From assembly GCA_010093485.1 (NCBI GenBank), contig MU001497.1, positions 376,181-440,180 on the forward strand: a DNA stretch of 64,000 nt, in the 5' to 3' direction. Origin of the DNA: Karstenula rhodostoma CBS 690.94 (Eukaryota > Ascomycota > Dothideomycetes > Pleosporales > Didymosphaeriaceae). The position numbers and the translations under genes were made by a program. Under the pieces are notes generated by a model. It saw only the letters and a list, made by a program, of their open reading frames with translations. It was not told the origin of the DNA and made no database searches. Positions 42,059-54,500 of this stretch are shown here, piece after piece (the stretch's first letter is position 1; every line of letters begins with the position of its first letter).

Positions 42059-42764
42059 GCTCTGTTGAGATGCATACAACCGAGTCACCCAGGAAGTGTT
42101 GCAGCAGGGACGAGCACCAACTATGTGTATGGCTGGGCTGGGACCAGACGATAGCCTCGGGAACCATAAAGCGGCTATGATGTAGCGGGGTATGGTGGTC
42201 GCTCATTGTGCAGTAGCTCGGCCGATGCTGAGCTTACTGGATATACATTTTACGATACTGTAGGATGCTACAAGGCTAACAAACAAGCATCTCCGTTCGC
42301 TCGGAAAACGGCAACCGGGAATGGTTGTCAAATGTTATGTAGAGACGTATGAGCGAGCATACTAATGGTAGAAGCTGCTGCTACCACGTAGATGATAAGA
42401 AGCTATTATGGTGCGTAACATATGTAAGAAGAGTGACATCGGTTATCGTGAAATATCTTCTTGAGCAGCATGTACTGGCGATTACCAGATGCCGGGATGT
42501 TGTCGCGATTGCGCTCCTTCTGGAGCGAGATGATGTTGTCGTGTTAGCCGGAGGGGTTTGATGCTGATCAAAAATCATGCTTTTCGCAGCAGAAGGCGTT
42601 TCCCATGCATGTTCAAATGATGCAAAGTGATGAAGAGACATGCACGTGGGTACGCGACGACGCTTGTTGACGCTAACCCCACGCGTGCGGGGAAAGCTTC
42701 GGAATTTTTGGGAGCTCCAGATGCTCGACCAACAGACTCTGCAATGCAATAATTGCACATCGCC
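42059..42764. other. Divergent promoter region, MFS/Pop1
   Basis: A 0.7-kb gap without a supported gene. ORFs on both strands are short and unremarkable. Confidence 0.5.
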
Positions 42765-45317
42765 ATGTCGAGCAACAACCCCAAGAAGCGCAAACCGGGC
42801 TCAGAGCCGGTGCCTTCGGCGAAACGCCCACGCTTTCCGCAACGAGCACACGCGCACCACATTCCCACCAAGCCAACCTCTGCCGCGTATCCCAACGGCG
42901 AAATCAACCTCAAGGCGTTCCTCAACTCGCACCAGAATGAAATAAAATCCCTCGAAAATGCGATGCGCGCTGCGAAAAAGGGGCTGTCGCGTCGCGCCTT
43001 TCAGGATGTGCCCCGGGAGATGCGGCGCAGGACCGCGAGTCACAACCCGCAGCGGGTGCCGAAGCGACTGAGGACCAGAGCACGGCAAGAGGCAACAGAG
43101 GACAACACGCCGGTCTCCAGGGGCACAAGTGGGAGTGGCGTGGGCAAAGGGAGGAAGAAGTGGTTGCGGAAGGAGGGCATCGAGAAAAGCCGGAAGCAGT
43201 GGGAAGAGCGCAAGAGGAGGAGGAAAGAGAAGAAGGATGGAGACGAAGGAGGCGAGGCGATGGCGGGCGTCGAAGTGGACAACAACATGATTGCGATCAA
43301 CAAGGAGGTGGTGAAAAGGGCAAAGAGGAAGTTTGCAGTATTGGCTACACCCGAGACACCGCCCTCGCGCTTTCGCAGACGCCAGAAGAACAAGACGTGG
43401 CTTCCAACACACGTTTGGCATACGAAACGGGCGCGGATGACACCGCCAACGGAACCGCTCTGGCGATTTGCGATTCCGCTCGCCCCAGCTGTGAAGGCGT
43501 ATCGCCTGACGCATCGGGCTGCGACGTTGAGAGGGGCCGTGGCGTGGGATATGAGCTATGTGTCCACTATAAGCTTGGAGGGCGTCGAGGCAAGCATATC
43601 AGGTCTGTTGCAAGGGTTGCACTTCTCCCGCGAGAGCGAAGAAGATCCATGGCAGGATAGAGGCAAGGCGAAGAAATGGAGATGCGGCTCAAGGGCATGG
43701 GAAGGTTGGCTGTACGAAAGAGAGGGCAAGAATCCGCAGGGTGTTGCGTCTGTCACAATCGTGTGGTGCGTTGCCGAGGAAGGCAGTACAAAAAGAAAGG
43801 CTTTCATCCGAGTCCATCCTTGCGCCTTTCTGCAGCTATGGAACGAGATCATACGCATCGCCAAGGTACAGAAGCCGGCAGTCATGGTGGAGGATCTTCG
43901 ATTTGAGGTTGGATCCATCGAGATCATGGGCCCTGGCGCTGCAGAAAGCCTCTGCTCCATCTTACATCCGACCTCCTCACCCGATGGGAATTCTCCACAG
44001 TCCATATGGCCAGCATTAGCAGACGTCACAGATCCTGGCGTGCTTCCCCCAGGAGCGCTTCTTTCTTTTCCCATTTGCGATCCGCGACTCCGAGACCCGC
44101 CACGCACATCACCACGAGCCCAGGATGCCGAGTCGCAAACAGCGTTCATGGATATACTCGCCAATTGGCCTGTTGATGCGTCGCATACTGCCTCCGCGCT
44201 CTTCAGTCGCAACGCAAGACTTGCGGCAGCCCGCTCACTCCCATCACAGCAATCGATCAATCGACGCAAAAGTACCGACGGCAACTTCGGCGAGTATCCC
44301 GAGCCACGAGCAACAGATCCCCAGATCCCAGTGCTCGTCTACACCTCGAAGAAAAGCAAATCCTGGACTGTACTTCTCCCCTGGAAGTGCGTGATGCTGG
44401 TATGGCGAGGCCTCATGCGGTACCCTTTATCGACTGGCGGAAACCCACGATTCGGTGGCTTGAAGGAGAGACGCCAGATAGACTTCGAGCGCTCCGTGCC
44501 GAGCTTCCCATTCGACTTTCCAGGCTGCGATGCAGGATGGGTCTGGGAGCTGCAAGAGCGCGCGGCGAGGCAGCACGAGTGGACGAAGCGGCCGAAAGGA
44601 AAGCGCATCGAATGGTCCACGATCGATATCGGCAACGAGCGGAAAGGCGAACTGGGGGACCCGTGGGCGTGCGACTGGGAAAGGCTCCTCAAGAAGGACA
44701 GCGAGGACGCGTCCATGACGGGCACAGAGGACCAAACACCCACCTCTCCATTCCGCCAACTGCCCTCGCGAGACGCCCGCGCATTACTGGCAGGGAAACC
44801 CGTCCCTGCACTGTCCACGTCCACGTCCACGCCTCACCTCTTCACCGTCAAAATCAACATGGCCCAGCGCGGCACCCCCACAGCATGCGCCCGCATTTAC
44901 CGCCTCCCCTCCACCAACCCCGATCTCAAAACCAAGTGGCTCTCTCTCCTCCCATCTGCCAACCCCTCCTCATCCCGCAAGAAAGCCCCCATAACACCCG
45001 CATCCCCCCAACCGCACCCCCCCAACCGCGACCTCGCCCGCACCCTCCTCCACCCCACACACCCACGCCCCGGTCCCCCCAAAGCCGGAGACCCAGACTA
45101 CCCAGTCGTACCTGCCGAGTCGGACCTCATCGGCTTCGTAACGACGGGGAACTACAACCTCGCCGAGGGCATGCCGACGGCGGTGGCGAATCTTGCCGTG
45201 CATCGCGTTATAGAGGGCTTAGAGCCGGGGTCGAGCATAGGCAAGGAGGGGCGCGTGTGCATTGTCAGGGGACCGGGTGAGACGACGGGGAGGTTGGCGG
45301 TGTGGGACGTCGTGTAG
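42765..45317 (+). CDS. pop1: Pop1, RNase P/MRP protein subunit
   Basis: A single-exon 850-aa ORF from ATG 42765 (MSSNNPKKRKPGSEP). The N-terminus is basic with nuclear-localisation-like KKRKPG and AKRPRF. The Pop1 N-terminal region includes FLNSHQNEIKSLENAMRAAK, ALSRRAFQDVPREMRRRTAS-type basic helices, RVPKRLR and the THVWHTKRARM motif. The POPLD domain at about 520-620 reads IPVLVYTSKKSKSWTVLLPW, then WRGLMRYPLSTGG and FPFDFPGCDAGW. The C-terminus has LIGFVTTGNYNLAEGM and CIVRGPGETTGRLAVWDV, the glycine-cleavage-T-like end of Pop1. It is the largest protein of RNase P and MRP, needed for tRNA 5' and pre-rRNA processing in the nucleolus. Confidence 0.94.
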   Translation: MSSNNPKKRKPGSEPVPSAKRPRFPQRAHAHHIPTKPTSAAYPNGEINLKAFLNSHQNEIKSLENAMRAAKKGLSRRAFQDVPREMRRRTASHNPQRVPKRLRTRARQEATEDNTPVSRGTSGSGVGKGRKKWLRKEGIEKSRKQWEERKRRRKEKKDGDEGGEAMAGVEVDNNMIAINKEVVKRAKRKFAVLATPETPPSRFRRRQKNKTWLPTHVWHTKRARMTPPTEPLWRFAIPLAPAVKAYRLTHRAATLRGAVAWDMSYVSTISLEGVEASISGLLQGLHFSRESEEDPWQDRGKAKKWRCGSRAWEGWLYEREGKNPQGVASVTIVWCVAEEGSTKRKAFIRVHPCAFLQLWNEIIRIAKVQKPAVMVEDLRFEVGSIEIMGPGAAESLCSILHPTSSPDGNSPQSIWPALADVTDPGVLPPGALLSFPICDPRLRDPPRTSPRAQDAESQTAFMDILANWPVDASHTASALFSRNARLAAARSLPSQQSINRRKSTDGNFGEYPEPRATDPQIPVLVYTSKKSKSWTVLLPWKCVMLVWRGLMRYPLSTGGNPRFGGLKERRQIDFERSVPSFPFDFPGCDAGWVWELQERAARQHEWTKRPKGKRIEWSTIDIGNERKGELGDPWACDWERLLKKDSEDASMTGTEDQTPTSPFRQLPSRDARALLAGKPVPALSTSTSTPHLFTVKINMAQRGTPTACARIYRLPSTNPDLKTKWLSLLPSANPSSSRKKAPITPASPQPHPPNRDLARTLLHPTHPRPGPPKAGDPDYPVVPAESDLIGFVTTGNYNLAEGMPTAVANLAVHRVIEGLEPGSSIGKEGRVCIVRGPGETTGRLAVWDVV

Positions 45318-46785
45318 GTTAAGGTGCAGAGGAATCTCTGCGCTGGGCAGTTCCGGGTAAGGTAGGCTGCATGTGTGTATAAAGGGGATTGATAGCGTCT
45401 GGAAGTATGGTATGGTAGTCTTTTTTCAATCTGAACTCAAGTCCGCAGTCCAGGCTAGACCTTTCCCCCGTCGTCACCTGCCGTCTAGTCCTGCATCTCT
45501 CCCCTCCCCTCCCCTCCCCACTTCCTTCCATCAGGTCGATGTACTAAATATCAAAATATGCCACCCCCTCTTCACACCTTTCCACCTACTATCCCACCAG
45601 CAACCACCCCTCCACACCATCCATCCACAACACAACAGCACTCGCCCTCCCCACGCACCGGCTTCAAAAGCCGCAGCTCACATCTTCCCAAACGGGCACG
45701 CACGCACGCACCCCCGGCGCCCCATAGCCCGAACCGGCGCAGATAAAAAAAAGCCCGAAGATCTGATCCACGCTCCGGTCGTGGGCCGCACTACGCGCGC
45801 GTCAGAGCGCTGAGTTTATGCACGGGGTTTGGGCTGGCGAGTCGATGCAACGCAGTGTAGAGGCGGTGGCGCGAAGTGGAGGCAGCCGACCGGCCGACCG
45901 GGGGTTTTTGTTTTTACTCGTGGGAGGGCGGGTAGGTAGGGGGGAGTACGTGCGTGGGTAGGTATAGACGGACACGCGTGGGAGAAAGATTGGATGGATG
46001 CATGGATGGTTGTGAAGACAAGACTACTATACCTACTACCATCTTTAGGTCGCCCCTAGAGAGCACTTGTACCGTACCGTACTCGCAAGCTATAGAAACC
46101 GCACATATCACACACCAGCTACACACTCCCAGCGGGAGCACGCCGACAACGCAGCTGACACGAGCATACCTCCCGGTGCAGAGGGTCCACCATCTTCCTC
46201 AACTCGACTGTGCTGCATCAGTACACACCCAGAACGAGCATAAAGTTCGCGCGAACCCAGCAAGCACATCCCGCCGTCCTACAATAGCGCACCGCACCTC
46301 GTGCGCGTCACGAGTCGCCGCGTTTTAGACGCTGATTAGACTTTGACAGCTCGGGAGATGTCTGCTTCGGGTGCTCAGATGCCGTGCTTGCAGTTTGGGA
46401 GAAGGGCGTGGCAGGGGTTATCCTGACAGATTTGATGCACATCGCTCGCTACGGAGGGTGAGGTAAGTTTGTACTTGTACTGCGTGCACGGTCCCCATCT
46501 ATCCGAGGCACTTGATGTATTTCTCATTTCGACCGAAATAGACCACGCTCGGTTTGAAAACATTCTAGGGGGAAAACATCGCCCCAAGTGTATTGTTCGG
46601 ACACTGCCGAGTGGGACTGGAAGTATATCTGAGTCAGGGCCGGCCGAGACAGCCGTAATCCTCAGAAGTGAGGATGGCACGGAAAACGGTGTATTCCACC
46701 TCGTATATCAAGAAACTCCAATATGCAATCAATAGCCTCTGCAGCTCTAAAGCACAGCCCGAGCCTGGTGTGATCCGCATTAGCC
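45318..46785. other. Convergent intergenic gap, 1.5 kb
   Basis: It lies between the 3' ends of Pop1 and PRPP synthetase. It contains a (CTCCC)n tract near 45498-45518 and several short open frames without motifs. No gene is supported. Confidence 0.5.
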
Positions 46786-48311
46786 TCAGTCGACGGGTGC
46801 GTGCTTGAATAGGAAAGATACACTCTCGCCGTTGTGTGTTCGCCGACAAGCTTCCGCAAGCTATCAACATGTCAGCAAGGGCCCTAGAAACATGCTCCGG
46901 CACTACTCACAGTTGGGCTAATGTCGATCGTCTCGATACGATCACAGAGCTCCTTCTTCTCCTCATGCGGGACTGTGTTGGTGACGACGATCTTCTTCAG
47001 TTTGCTCCCGTTAAGGGCATTGATGGCATTTCCGCTAAGAATGCCGTGCGTGACGATTGCAATGACGTCTTTAGCGCCGTGCTGGATGACAACGTCCGCA
47101 GCCTTTGCCAGCGTTCCGCAAGTGTCGGCCATATCGTCGACGATGATGGCAGTCCGGTCACTAACGTCTCCGACGAGGACCATCTTGGAAACTTCGTTCG
47201 GCCGAGCACGTTCCTTGTGGATCAAGGCAAATGGGAGGTCAAGGCCATCTGCTATCGATGTTGCCCTGTGTACATGTTAGCGGGTCCACGACTCTGGAAC
47301 CTCTGAAACGCTAGCATCCAATTGCTTGGCTCGACAACCCCCAGATCATGCGGTGTTGAAGATCGCAGTGCTCCAAGCCGGACAAGCTTCACAAGCTTTC
47401 GCATCATCCGGCGAAGTGCGGCTAAAGCGATCGTAGCGTGCAGAGGAAGACCGCATACCTTTTCGCGCCACCGGCATCCGGACTGACGATGATACACTCC
47501 TTCACATTCAAGTTGTCCTTGATCCACCTCAGGGTGCTAGGCTCCGCATATAGGTTGTCGACCGGGACGTTGAAGAAGCCTTGGATCTGACTAGCATGCA
47601 GATCCATCGTGATCACATGGTTACAGCCAGCCGTTTGCAACATGTTCGCCATGAGCTTTGCTGTGATGGGTGCTCGCGACTTGTCTTTCTTGTCCTGGCG
47701 CGCATACGGGAAGTTGGGCAGCACAGCAGTGATGCGCCGTGCCGAGGCCGTCTTGCAGGCGTTGATCATGATCAGGAGCTCCATCAGAGCATCGTTGATA
47801 TCACCCGGAGGCGTCGATTGCAGGATGAAGACTGCGCAGCCCAATTAGCGCCTCACGTCGTATTGGTTGTATTGGTTGCGATATAGAGTCGGAGCGGTGG
47901 TGTTGGAACGTGGGGTAGATGCGGGTGCGCACATACCATCTTCGTCTCTCACAGACTCGCCGATGGTCACAGACGTCTCCTGGTTCGAGTACTGGAGCAC
48001 CAAAATCTTGGTGAGCTCAATCCCGAGCCTGCGACCCTGTCAGCGGTCATGCACCTGAAGCGCAACAACCCTTGCCGGTGAAATGTGACGAGCAAGTGTA
48101 ACGGAGGCAGATAGAGTTGAGCGGTAGTACGTCGGGATTTGGCATGCAATCAAAGCTACCACGATGGGAGGCATGGGGCATTATTCGAGCATTGGTTGCG
48201 AAGGAAGGTTCCAGGTGCGTGCTGGGGCGGTCCCACGTACCTGCTAGCCACGAGATTCGCAAGCTGAGGGTGGCTGTTGCCCGTGAGCAGTTTTATGCTA
48301 TTCGTGGCCAT
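46786..48311 (-). CDS. prs: Ribose-phosphate pyrophosphokinase (PRPP synthetase)
   Basis: Five exons: 48241-48311, 47937-48028, 47459-47831, 46911-47265, 46786-46860, giving 321 aa, the standard length. It makes PRPP from ribose-5-phosphate and ATP for nucleotide, His and Trp synthesis. Landmarks are [58 protein letters not shown] (ATP loop), [12 protein letters not shown] (Mg/ATP), [12 protein letters not shown], the PRPP-binding [11 protein letters not shown] and the end [13 protein letters not shown]. No non-homologous insertion is present, unlike yeast Prs1 and Prs5. Introns 1-3 are long for this genome (212, 105 and 193 nt), while intron 4 is 50 nt. It is cytosolic and would form heteromers with other Prs subunits. 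Confidence 0.95.
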
Positions 48312-49722
48312 GGTTGTTGCAGTGTGGTGTAGTGACGGCGAGGTTGAATGTTCACATGTTGAAGGCTGAAAGCGCCGCAGACCACAAAAACTTCGGCGGA
48401 GGTAGACCGCAGGGTCCCCGCAATCGCCCGGTGGATGGTAATTCCTGTTCCTAGCGTGCACCAGCCACACCAGCCACAGAAGCGGTCACCGCCACACCAG
48501 ACATCGAGCAGAGGACGTGCACCTCGGTTACACGTTCTCTCACGGGAAGGTGAACACCGGCGATACAGTATGCGGTCAAGATTTTGAACTTGTATAATAA
48601 GCTGAGTTACTCTAGGATTACCTATTCTATATCCAACTGGCAAAGGCCTTAGCTTACATCCGGTCTTCATGTCCCCATGAGAGATAACGTTCCAGGCACC
48701 TTGGCTCGCTCGCGCACGCCACAGAGCAGCCATGGAACACGCCCCGGCTTTCTCGACATCCACCGAGCAAGGGGCCGACATTGCATCCTTCGCTCGCTGC
48801 AGTGTAGGCAGGCTGCAGCGTGCGTGCCATGGCGAGGGATTCGCCATGCGACGTCGCCCTCTCTCGGGCGAACACTTGAGACAGATGCTAGCGCCGAATG
48901 CCAGCCTTCCAGCAATCGCCTAATCCCTCTTCTGGTCGTCGTTTCTGCAACGTGCCGCTTCGCCGCCACAGTGGACGCCTTTTCGCCAGGGCGTGGACGC
49001 GTGCTGCAGAACCGCCGAGTCCGTAGGGAAACTTCAGAGGTTGTGGACATGGTGAGCGGTGCGGCCTACTTGCAAATCGGTCGTCCCAGCTCATGCGCAG
49101 CACGATGGGTGGTGGTACCGAACGAACCCCGCGACATGGTATGGTGCGCACTCCATCGGAACAATGATTAGCATGAAGCACGTTCGTTTCTCGTAAACTC
49201 GCAGACCCCTGCGGGTCCGGACGTGTTTTGGATTTCTGATACGCTAAGACTGCATGGCTAGGTACCTGCCTCGCTCGCCAGGCGGTAGAATGGAAGCTTC
49301 TGAAACGGCGCCACGGCCGAATCATGTTTTCTGCCCTCGCCAAAAGAACGCCTTGTACTCTTGAGCAGACCAACGGGTGTGAAACGTTTCCAAGAGAATG
49401 CTGCCCTAGGGTATCCGTTGCAGTAATACAAAAGCAAAAAGCGCCCAGCGCGCGGGAGTGATCCATGAGTGAAGAAGAAAACAGACAAGGAAAGGCAAGG
49501 CTCTGCTGCTGAATGGGGTCCGACCGTGATAGATACATAGAAGAAGAGATCGAAAGTCGGCCGTGATGACATACCCCCATGCGAAAGGAAGGACGAAATT
49601 AATGCTGGCAAAGGTGGCGGGAAGTCAGCAATTAGGGACGTAAAGTAATGTAATGCCGTGATTTTCGTGTTCGTTGGAATTTTGGGAACGCGCCGAAATT
49701 CAGGTCGTAAAGCGTTTCGGAC
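48312..49722. other. Intergenic, 1.4 kb, no gene seen
   Basis: It lies between the PRPP synthetase start and the 3' end of the Uds1 gene. Overlapping open frames of 120-230 codons on both strands around 48.7-49.6 kb lack consistent coding character and were not called. Confidence 0.45.
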
Positions 49723-51553
49723 TCAGTAAGCTTGTTCGCACATTTTGCCAATGGCATGCTCGATGTCGGAGAAAAGGTCCAGGACGTGCCCGTCTGCGTA
49801 GATTTTGATCGACTCGACATCTTTGCGCTCATTGCGCAAGGGGCTTTCCACTTTGACAGGACTCCTGGGTGGCGTGGTTTCAGAGCTGTCGTGTAGTGCA
49901 GCTGGGTTCAGCACGAGGGCGGCAGCCACGTGCTCCAGAAGCTTTTGGCGCAGGCGCAAGCGTCGGTTCTCTGCCTGCTCTAGCTTGAGGATGAACTCGT
50001 CAATAGACACGTCCAGTTCGGCTAGTGCCTCTTCCTGCTTAAGCAACGACTCGCGCGAGAAGATGACCGTGTTTCCCCTCTTGAGATAGGAAATCATCCG
50101 ACTGTGGAGCTTCTGGCGACCAGCCCGCAATGACTTGTAGGTCTTGCGGAGATATTCGCATCGCTCATCAAGAGCTCTCAGTTCCTATTGTACAAGGTCA
50201 GTTGTTGATATACATGTATGGCGATGGATCAGTGCATACCCTGGACATGGAAGCGACGTCACGCTTATTCATTACTTCAAACTTCTTGGCTTGTTCAGAT
50301 GCCTGCTTGTACAAGGTCTCCTGCTCTGCCTCGTGCATACGCCGTGACGCTTCGGCGACTCGCATACCCTTGGGCAGCTGCCAGTTATCGGGCGCCGGCT
50401 CCTCGTTCGCCTCTGAAGCGGTTCGGCTTCGCGACCTCTTACTGGTTCTTCGGACAGGTCGACCGCGGTCCATTACCGATGACTCGGACAGATTCCTGTT
50501 GTGCTTGTTGTGCGGGGCGAACGGGTCTCGCCTTTCGATCTTGGGTGATCCACGATAATCGAAGCCACCCCCTGGAGAACCAGCGTTGAATGGGTTTGAG
50601 ATGGCTGATAGAGGCGTGGGTAAGGGACCGTTTACGTTGGGTGATCGTCGGTTCTCGAATGCGCTCATGGGGGCCATGCCACCAGAAGTGGCTGTAGCAG
50701 GGGTCGTAAGCTGAGATCGGCTCGTCTTCGTGCTGAGCTTCAAGGGGTTGGGTGAGCCCCTGCGTCCTGCTGCCGGTGACTTGGGAGGAACCTCTGGGGG
50801 AGATTCTACATCCTCTTCGATGACATCTGTATCTACCTTCAAGGTCGGCTTCGACGTGACGCCTGGACTGAGGATGGGCGACAGCGGCTTTCCAAAGTTT
50901 CCGGATGGCTCCGAACGGTTGGGCTGTTCCGGTGACGAAAAGAAGAAGGTATGCTCCTCCTGCTGTGCTGGGGAAGGTCCCGTGACACAAGACATTAGAG
51001 CATCACCAAAAGGACCGGCTCTCCACTTTGCGCCTGGAGCGCTGCTGGATCTTTCGTGGCCAAAGACGTCAGTCGATGCCTTGCGTAGGGGTGGTCGTCC
51101 AGGGATGGTGGCTGTTGGAGTCAACACACAAGGCCAGGGGTAGACGCTAGGACGATGCTTACGAGAATCTATAGGCATTTCCTGGACCGTGGTCATAGTA
51201 CTGCCCAGCTCGGGCACGCTGACCTTTCGTCTTCTGGCGAGGGAACCGCTTCGCTGCCAGAAAGGAACGGTTTCTTGAGATACAACGGTATCACTCAACG
51301 AGGAAGAAGAGCGTCCAACGGACAATGCCGAGAGCTTGTCACATGCAAAGGTAGGTCGTGGTTGAGTTGTTGCAGGGCTCTTGGAGGGCCAAAGCTGGTA
51401 TCTGGAAGCACTGGCGCTATGTGTCTGTGGGCCAAGGGTGGAAGGGCTCCGTTCCGGCAGCAGAGGAAGAGAGGCTACTGGATCTGGATCTGGGTCTGGA
51501 TCGGCCTTGAGAGCTCTCAGCGACTTTGAGCGACGAGGCAGATGGAAACTCAT
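49723..51553 (-). CDS. Uds1 (up-regulated during septation) domain protein
   Basis: Exons 50240-51553 and 49723-50184 (55-nt intron, phase 0) give 591 aa. The start is ATG 51553 (MSFHLPRRSKSLRAL). The first 370 residues are disordered, Ser/Pro-rich with a DPDPDPDP run and many SP/TP sites, suggesting CDK or MAPK targets. The conserved helical domain spans the splice site: LYKQASEQAKKFEVMNKRDV, ASMSRELRALDERCEYLRKT, SLRAGRQKLHSRMISYLKRG and LLKQEEALAELDVSIDEFIL, the fungal Uds1 coiled-coil pattern as I recall it. An ENRRLRLRQKLLEHVAAAL helix follows. The family is named after a septation-induced fission-yeast protein; the biochemical role is unknown. Confidence 0.83.
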
Positions 51554-54500
51554 TGGTGGTGAAGAAGAGATGCTCGAGAGCACTTACGGGTGACAGGAAA
51601 GAGGTTTCCATGGTTATATAAACGGGCGAGGATGGTCCTGCAGCCGATCGCATGCAATTGGCAATGTGTGTCATTGCGGTCGTTTGAAGTGGCCGTGGCC
51701 GTGGCTAGTCTCTTAAGAGCAAGGTAGGTGAGACTCGGAGGCGGGCATGTCAAACATAAGAGACCCTGCAGTGGGGTCGTGTAAATAGGCAGGGCCTTGG
51801 CCCAAGTGTGGCCTCGCTCGTGCATGTAGCAATGGTAGTTTGAGCGAGGAGCTCCCTGCAGGGCAGAGATAGCAATGGCGAGGGGGCACCGCCTAGGCTC
51901 TCGGGGCCGTGTCCAAAGACTGACGCGCTTGGGATGAAATATGGGCCTGACTGCCCACGTCTGGCGATTCGTGGGGAACCTGCAGGCACCGCAGGGAACA
52001 GAGTGCCGCGATGCACCGTGGGTGCAGCATGGCCTGTCTATAATTGGAGCTGGTATGAAGGGCGGCGCGAACCCACAAAGGGGACCAAGGCCGTCCGCAC
52101 GGGGTCGCGGCAAGTGGCTGACGAGAGGAAGGTTTAGGTTCGGGTACATAGTTCAAGCAGACCATGTAGCTCGCTGGCGTCGAATCCATGAAGATGCACT
52201 CGTGGTCACGACGTTGCGGTGGTGGTGCCGGCCTTTGTATCCTCGTGCAGCGCGCATTTATCCCTTTGCACGCGCATTCATCGCAGTCCGGCGTCGCGAC
52301 GGGTTGCTGTGTATGCGGCAGCGGCAGCGGCAGCGGCTGGTGGAGGTGTCGAGCGGGTCGGTCAGTCACTGAATCGTGAAACGAAACGAGCACTGGTCCA
52401 TGTCGCCACGTGACGCCCGTCTGGCTACCCAACCAGCCAATCAGCCAGAGTCTGCCAGCCTCGGACGGACTCTGTGGCGGCCAAACAGCAGAAGTTTCTA
52501 GAGGAGAGAGAACTGTTTCTAGTCGTGCACACCGGGTTGTCAACTGCTGCCGCCGCCGTGCCGTGCTATCGATTTCGAGTCTTGTTTCGCGTGGTGCTTG
52601 TCCGGCGTGCCATCATGGCCAGCAGCAGCAGCGTCGATGCCTCGGCCACCGTCGAGCAAACAGCGAAACCGCCAGTGTGCAGGCCTTGACTGCTGTCGAA
52701 CATTCGCTCCGTGCTGACGGGCGCTCTGACTTGTCCTCGCTGTGCCATCGGGTGCAGCGTGCTTGCTGCTTGGTGCTTGCTGATAAATGACGCTGCAACG
52801 CCCTCAACCCACCGAGTCAACTCGCTTGCAGCCTCAATTTCCTCGCCGGGACGGTTGCTTTCCTGCTCCTCCCACTCGACCACTTCTTATGACCACGATT
52901 CTACATGGTAAGACCGGGGTAGACTAGCAAGGCCCAACCTGCTGCTGTGGTTACGAGATCATCGTTACAAAAACGGCATCTAACGCCCAAAGTGCCTAGC
53001 GCCGCTGACCAGCCTCAATCTTCGCCAAACCTCGTCACACTCGCGAACCACGGTGCCACTTTTCCAATTCACAAGCAACACGCTGGACCCGCCCGCCCTC
53101 CGTTTCGCCGTCGCCGCATCGACATCAAACAAGACTCGCCAAGCTTCACTCGTCCGCCGTTCACTTGGACGCTTCCGGGCGCGCGTCCTGACTCTGGCTA
53201 ACATGCGGTCCACCGATCGACCCTTCCATTGCGCACTTTCTTTAGACACGCAAGACCTTAGCCACCACGTGCAGACCGGCACCGTGCGAACTGCTGACTC
53301 CTGCTCCTGAGCACCGTTTTTCGCGAGCAGCACACAGACCGGAATCCTGCCAAGCGAGCTTTCGGCCTGTTCTACGCAATCAGGATGAACTTCGGAAACT
53401 ATCAATAATTGCCCGCCCTGTACCACAGCTTCACCCTGACGCTTCTCTTCCTGCCCACGATAACTATGCTGTCCGTCCCAATATTCTCACTTCATTTGTT
53501 CGTCGGGTTGTCGGCAGCCAAGCCGGTGACGATGCAAGTACACCTGCACCATCAACGGCGTGCCCAGCACTGCGATAACAAGCTTTCGATAAACACAGTT
53601 GCGGTTCTGGGCTCGCGCTCCTGCACAGACCAATGGTACCGATTCACGCCCAAGGTTTATATAAAATTACGCCCGATCGGCATTTTCTTTGCTGGAGAGA
53701 AGCTGGTGCTGACACACCGGCTGCGCCTATCACCATCACGTCCAGGTAGGCCGACATCCCATCCAGCATCTCAATTCCCAAAGCGACGACTGAATGTTGA
53801 CGTGGAAAGCAATTCCGTCTTGAGCGTTGCGTGCATACATCACACTGTGCATCTGCGGCAGGGATCCTCTGTGGCTGCCATGTACCAATGCGGAACGCAC
53901 CCCACAAAAAACGTACGTTGTTTCATGGGTCTCGCCTACACGGGTAAAGGATGTGACGACCGCTCCAGCAGTGCAGCACATTCGCACCCATCCATGATTC
54001 TTTCTCGTCCAGATCTGCTGGGCATGAACAGATTCGGCCTCGTTCGCAGCTTTCGAGTCAGGACTGCAAGGCATGCATTCCTTTCGGAAACCCGCTTCGA
54101 GCCGTCGCCATGACGCATCATGATTTTCAGGAACGCTCCTCGCGAGCTCACCCGACGAGGGCGCTGCGGAATCTACTCGAGGATCTTCACCTAGGCAATT
54201 GGGCCTGCCCCAGCCAAGGTAGGATGAACTTCGGGAACTCCCCCGGTCGCTTCCACTCAATGACTACATATACAGTGTTAGGATTAGTTGACTTACCGCC
54301 TACGCTCGTCTTGCTCCTGCATACACCCAATTACGATCCATCGACAAAAGTGATGAATGCATCAGGCAGCTCGCGCGAAGAGTGCGGTGCAATAGAGGAC
54401 CCCTTCGCGGCCGTACCCGCAGAGTTTTCTACAGTTGTCAAATCTCACCAGCGCTCTTGAGCATTGACTTCATGGAGCGCATTTTGTTACTTCTAAGCGA

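Noticed and set aside
44387..45280. 297-codon open frame inside Pop1
   Set aside because: Alternate-frame shadow; the POPLD domain is in the frame of the 850-aa protein.
53409..54113. 234-codon plus-strand open frame in the gene desert
   Set aside because: Starts without ATG, shows no domain, and overlaps an equally long minus-strand frame; kept as unexplained sequence only.
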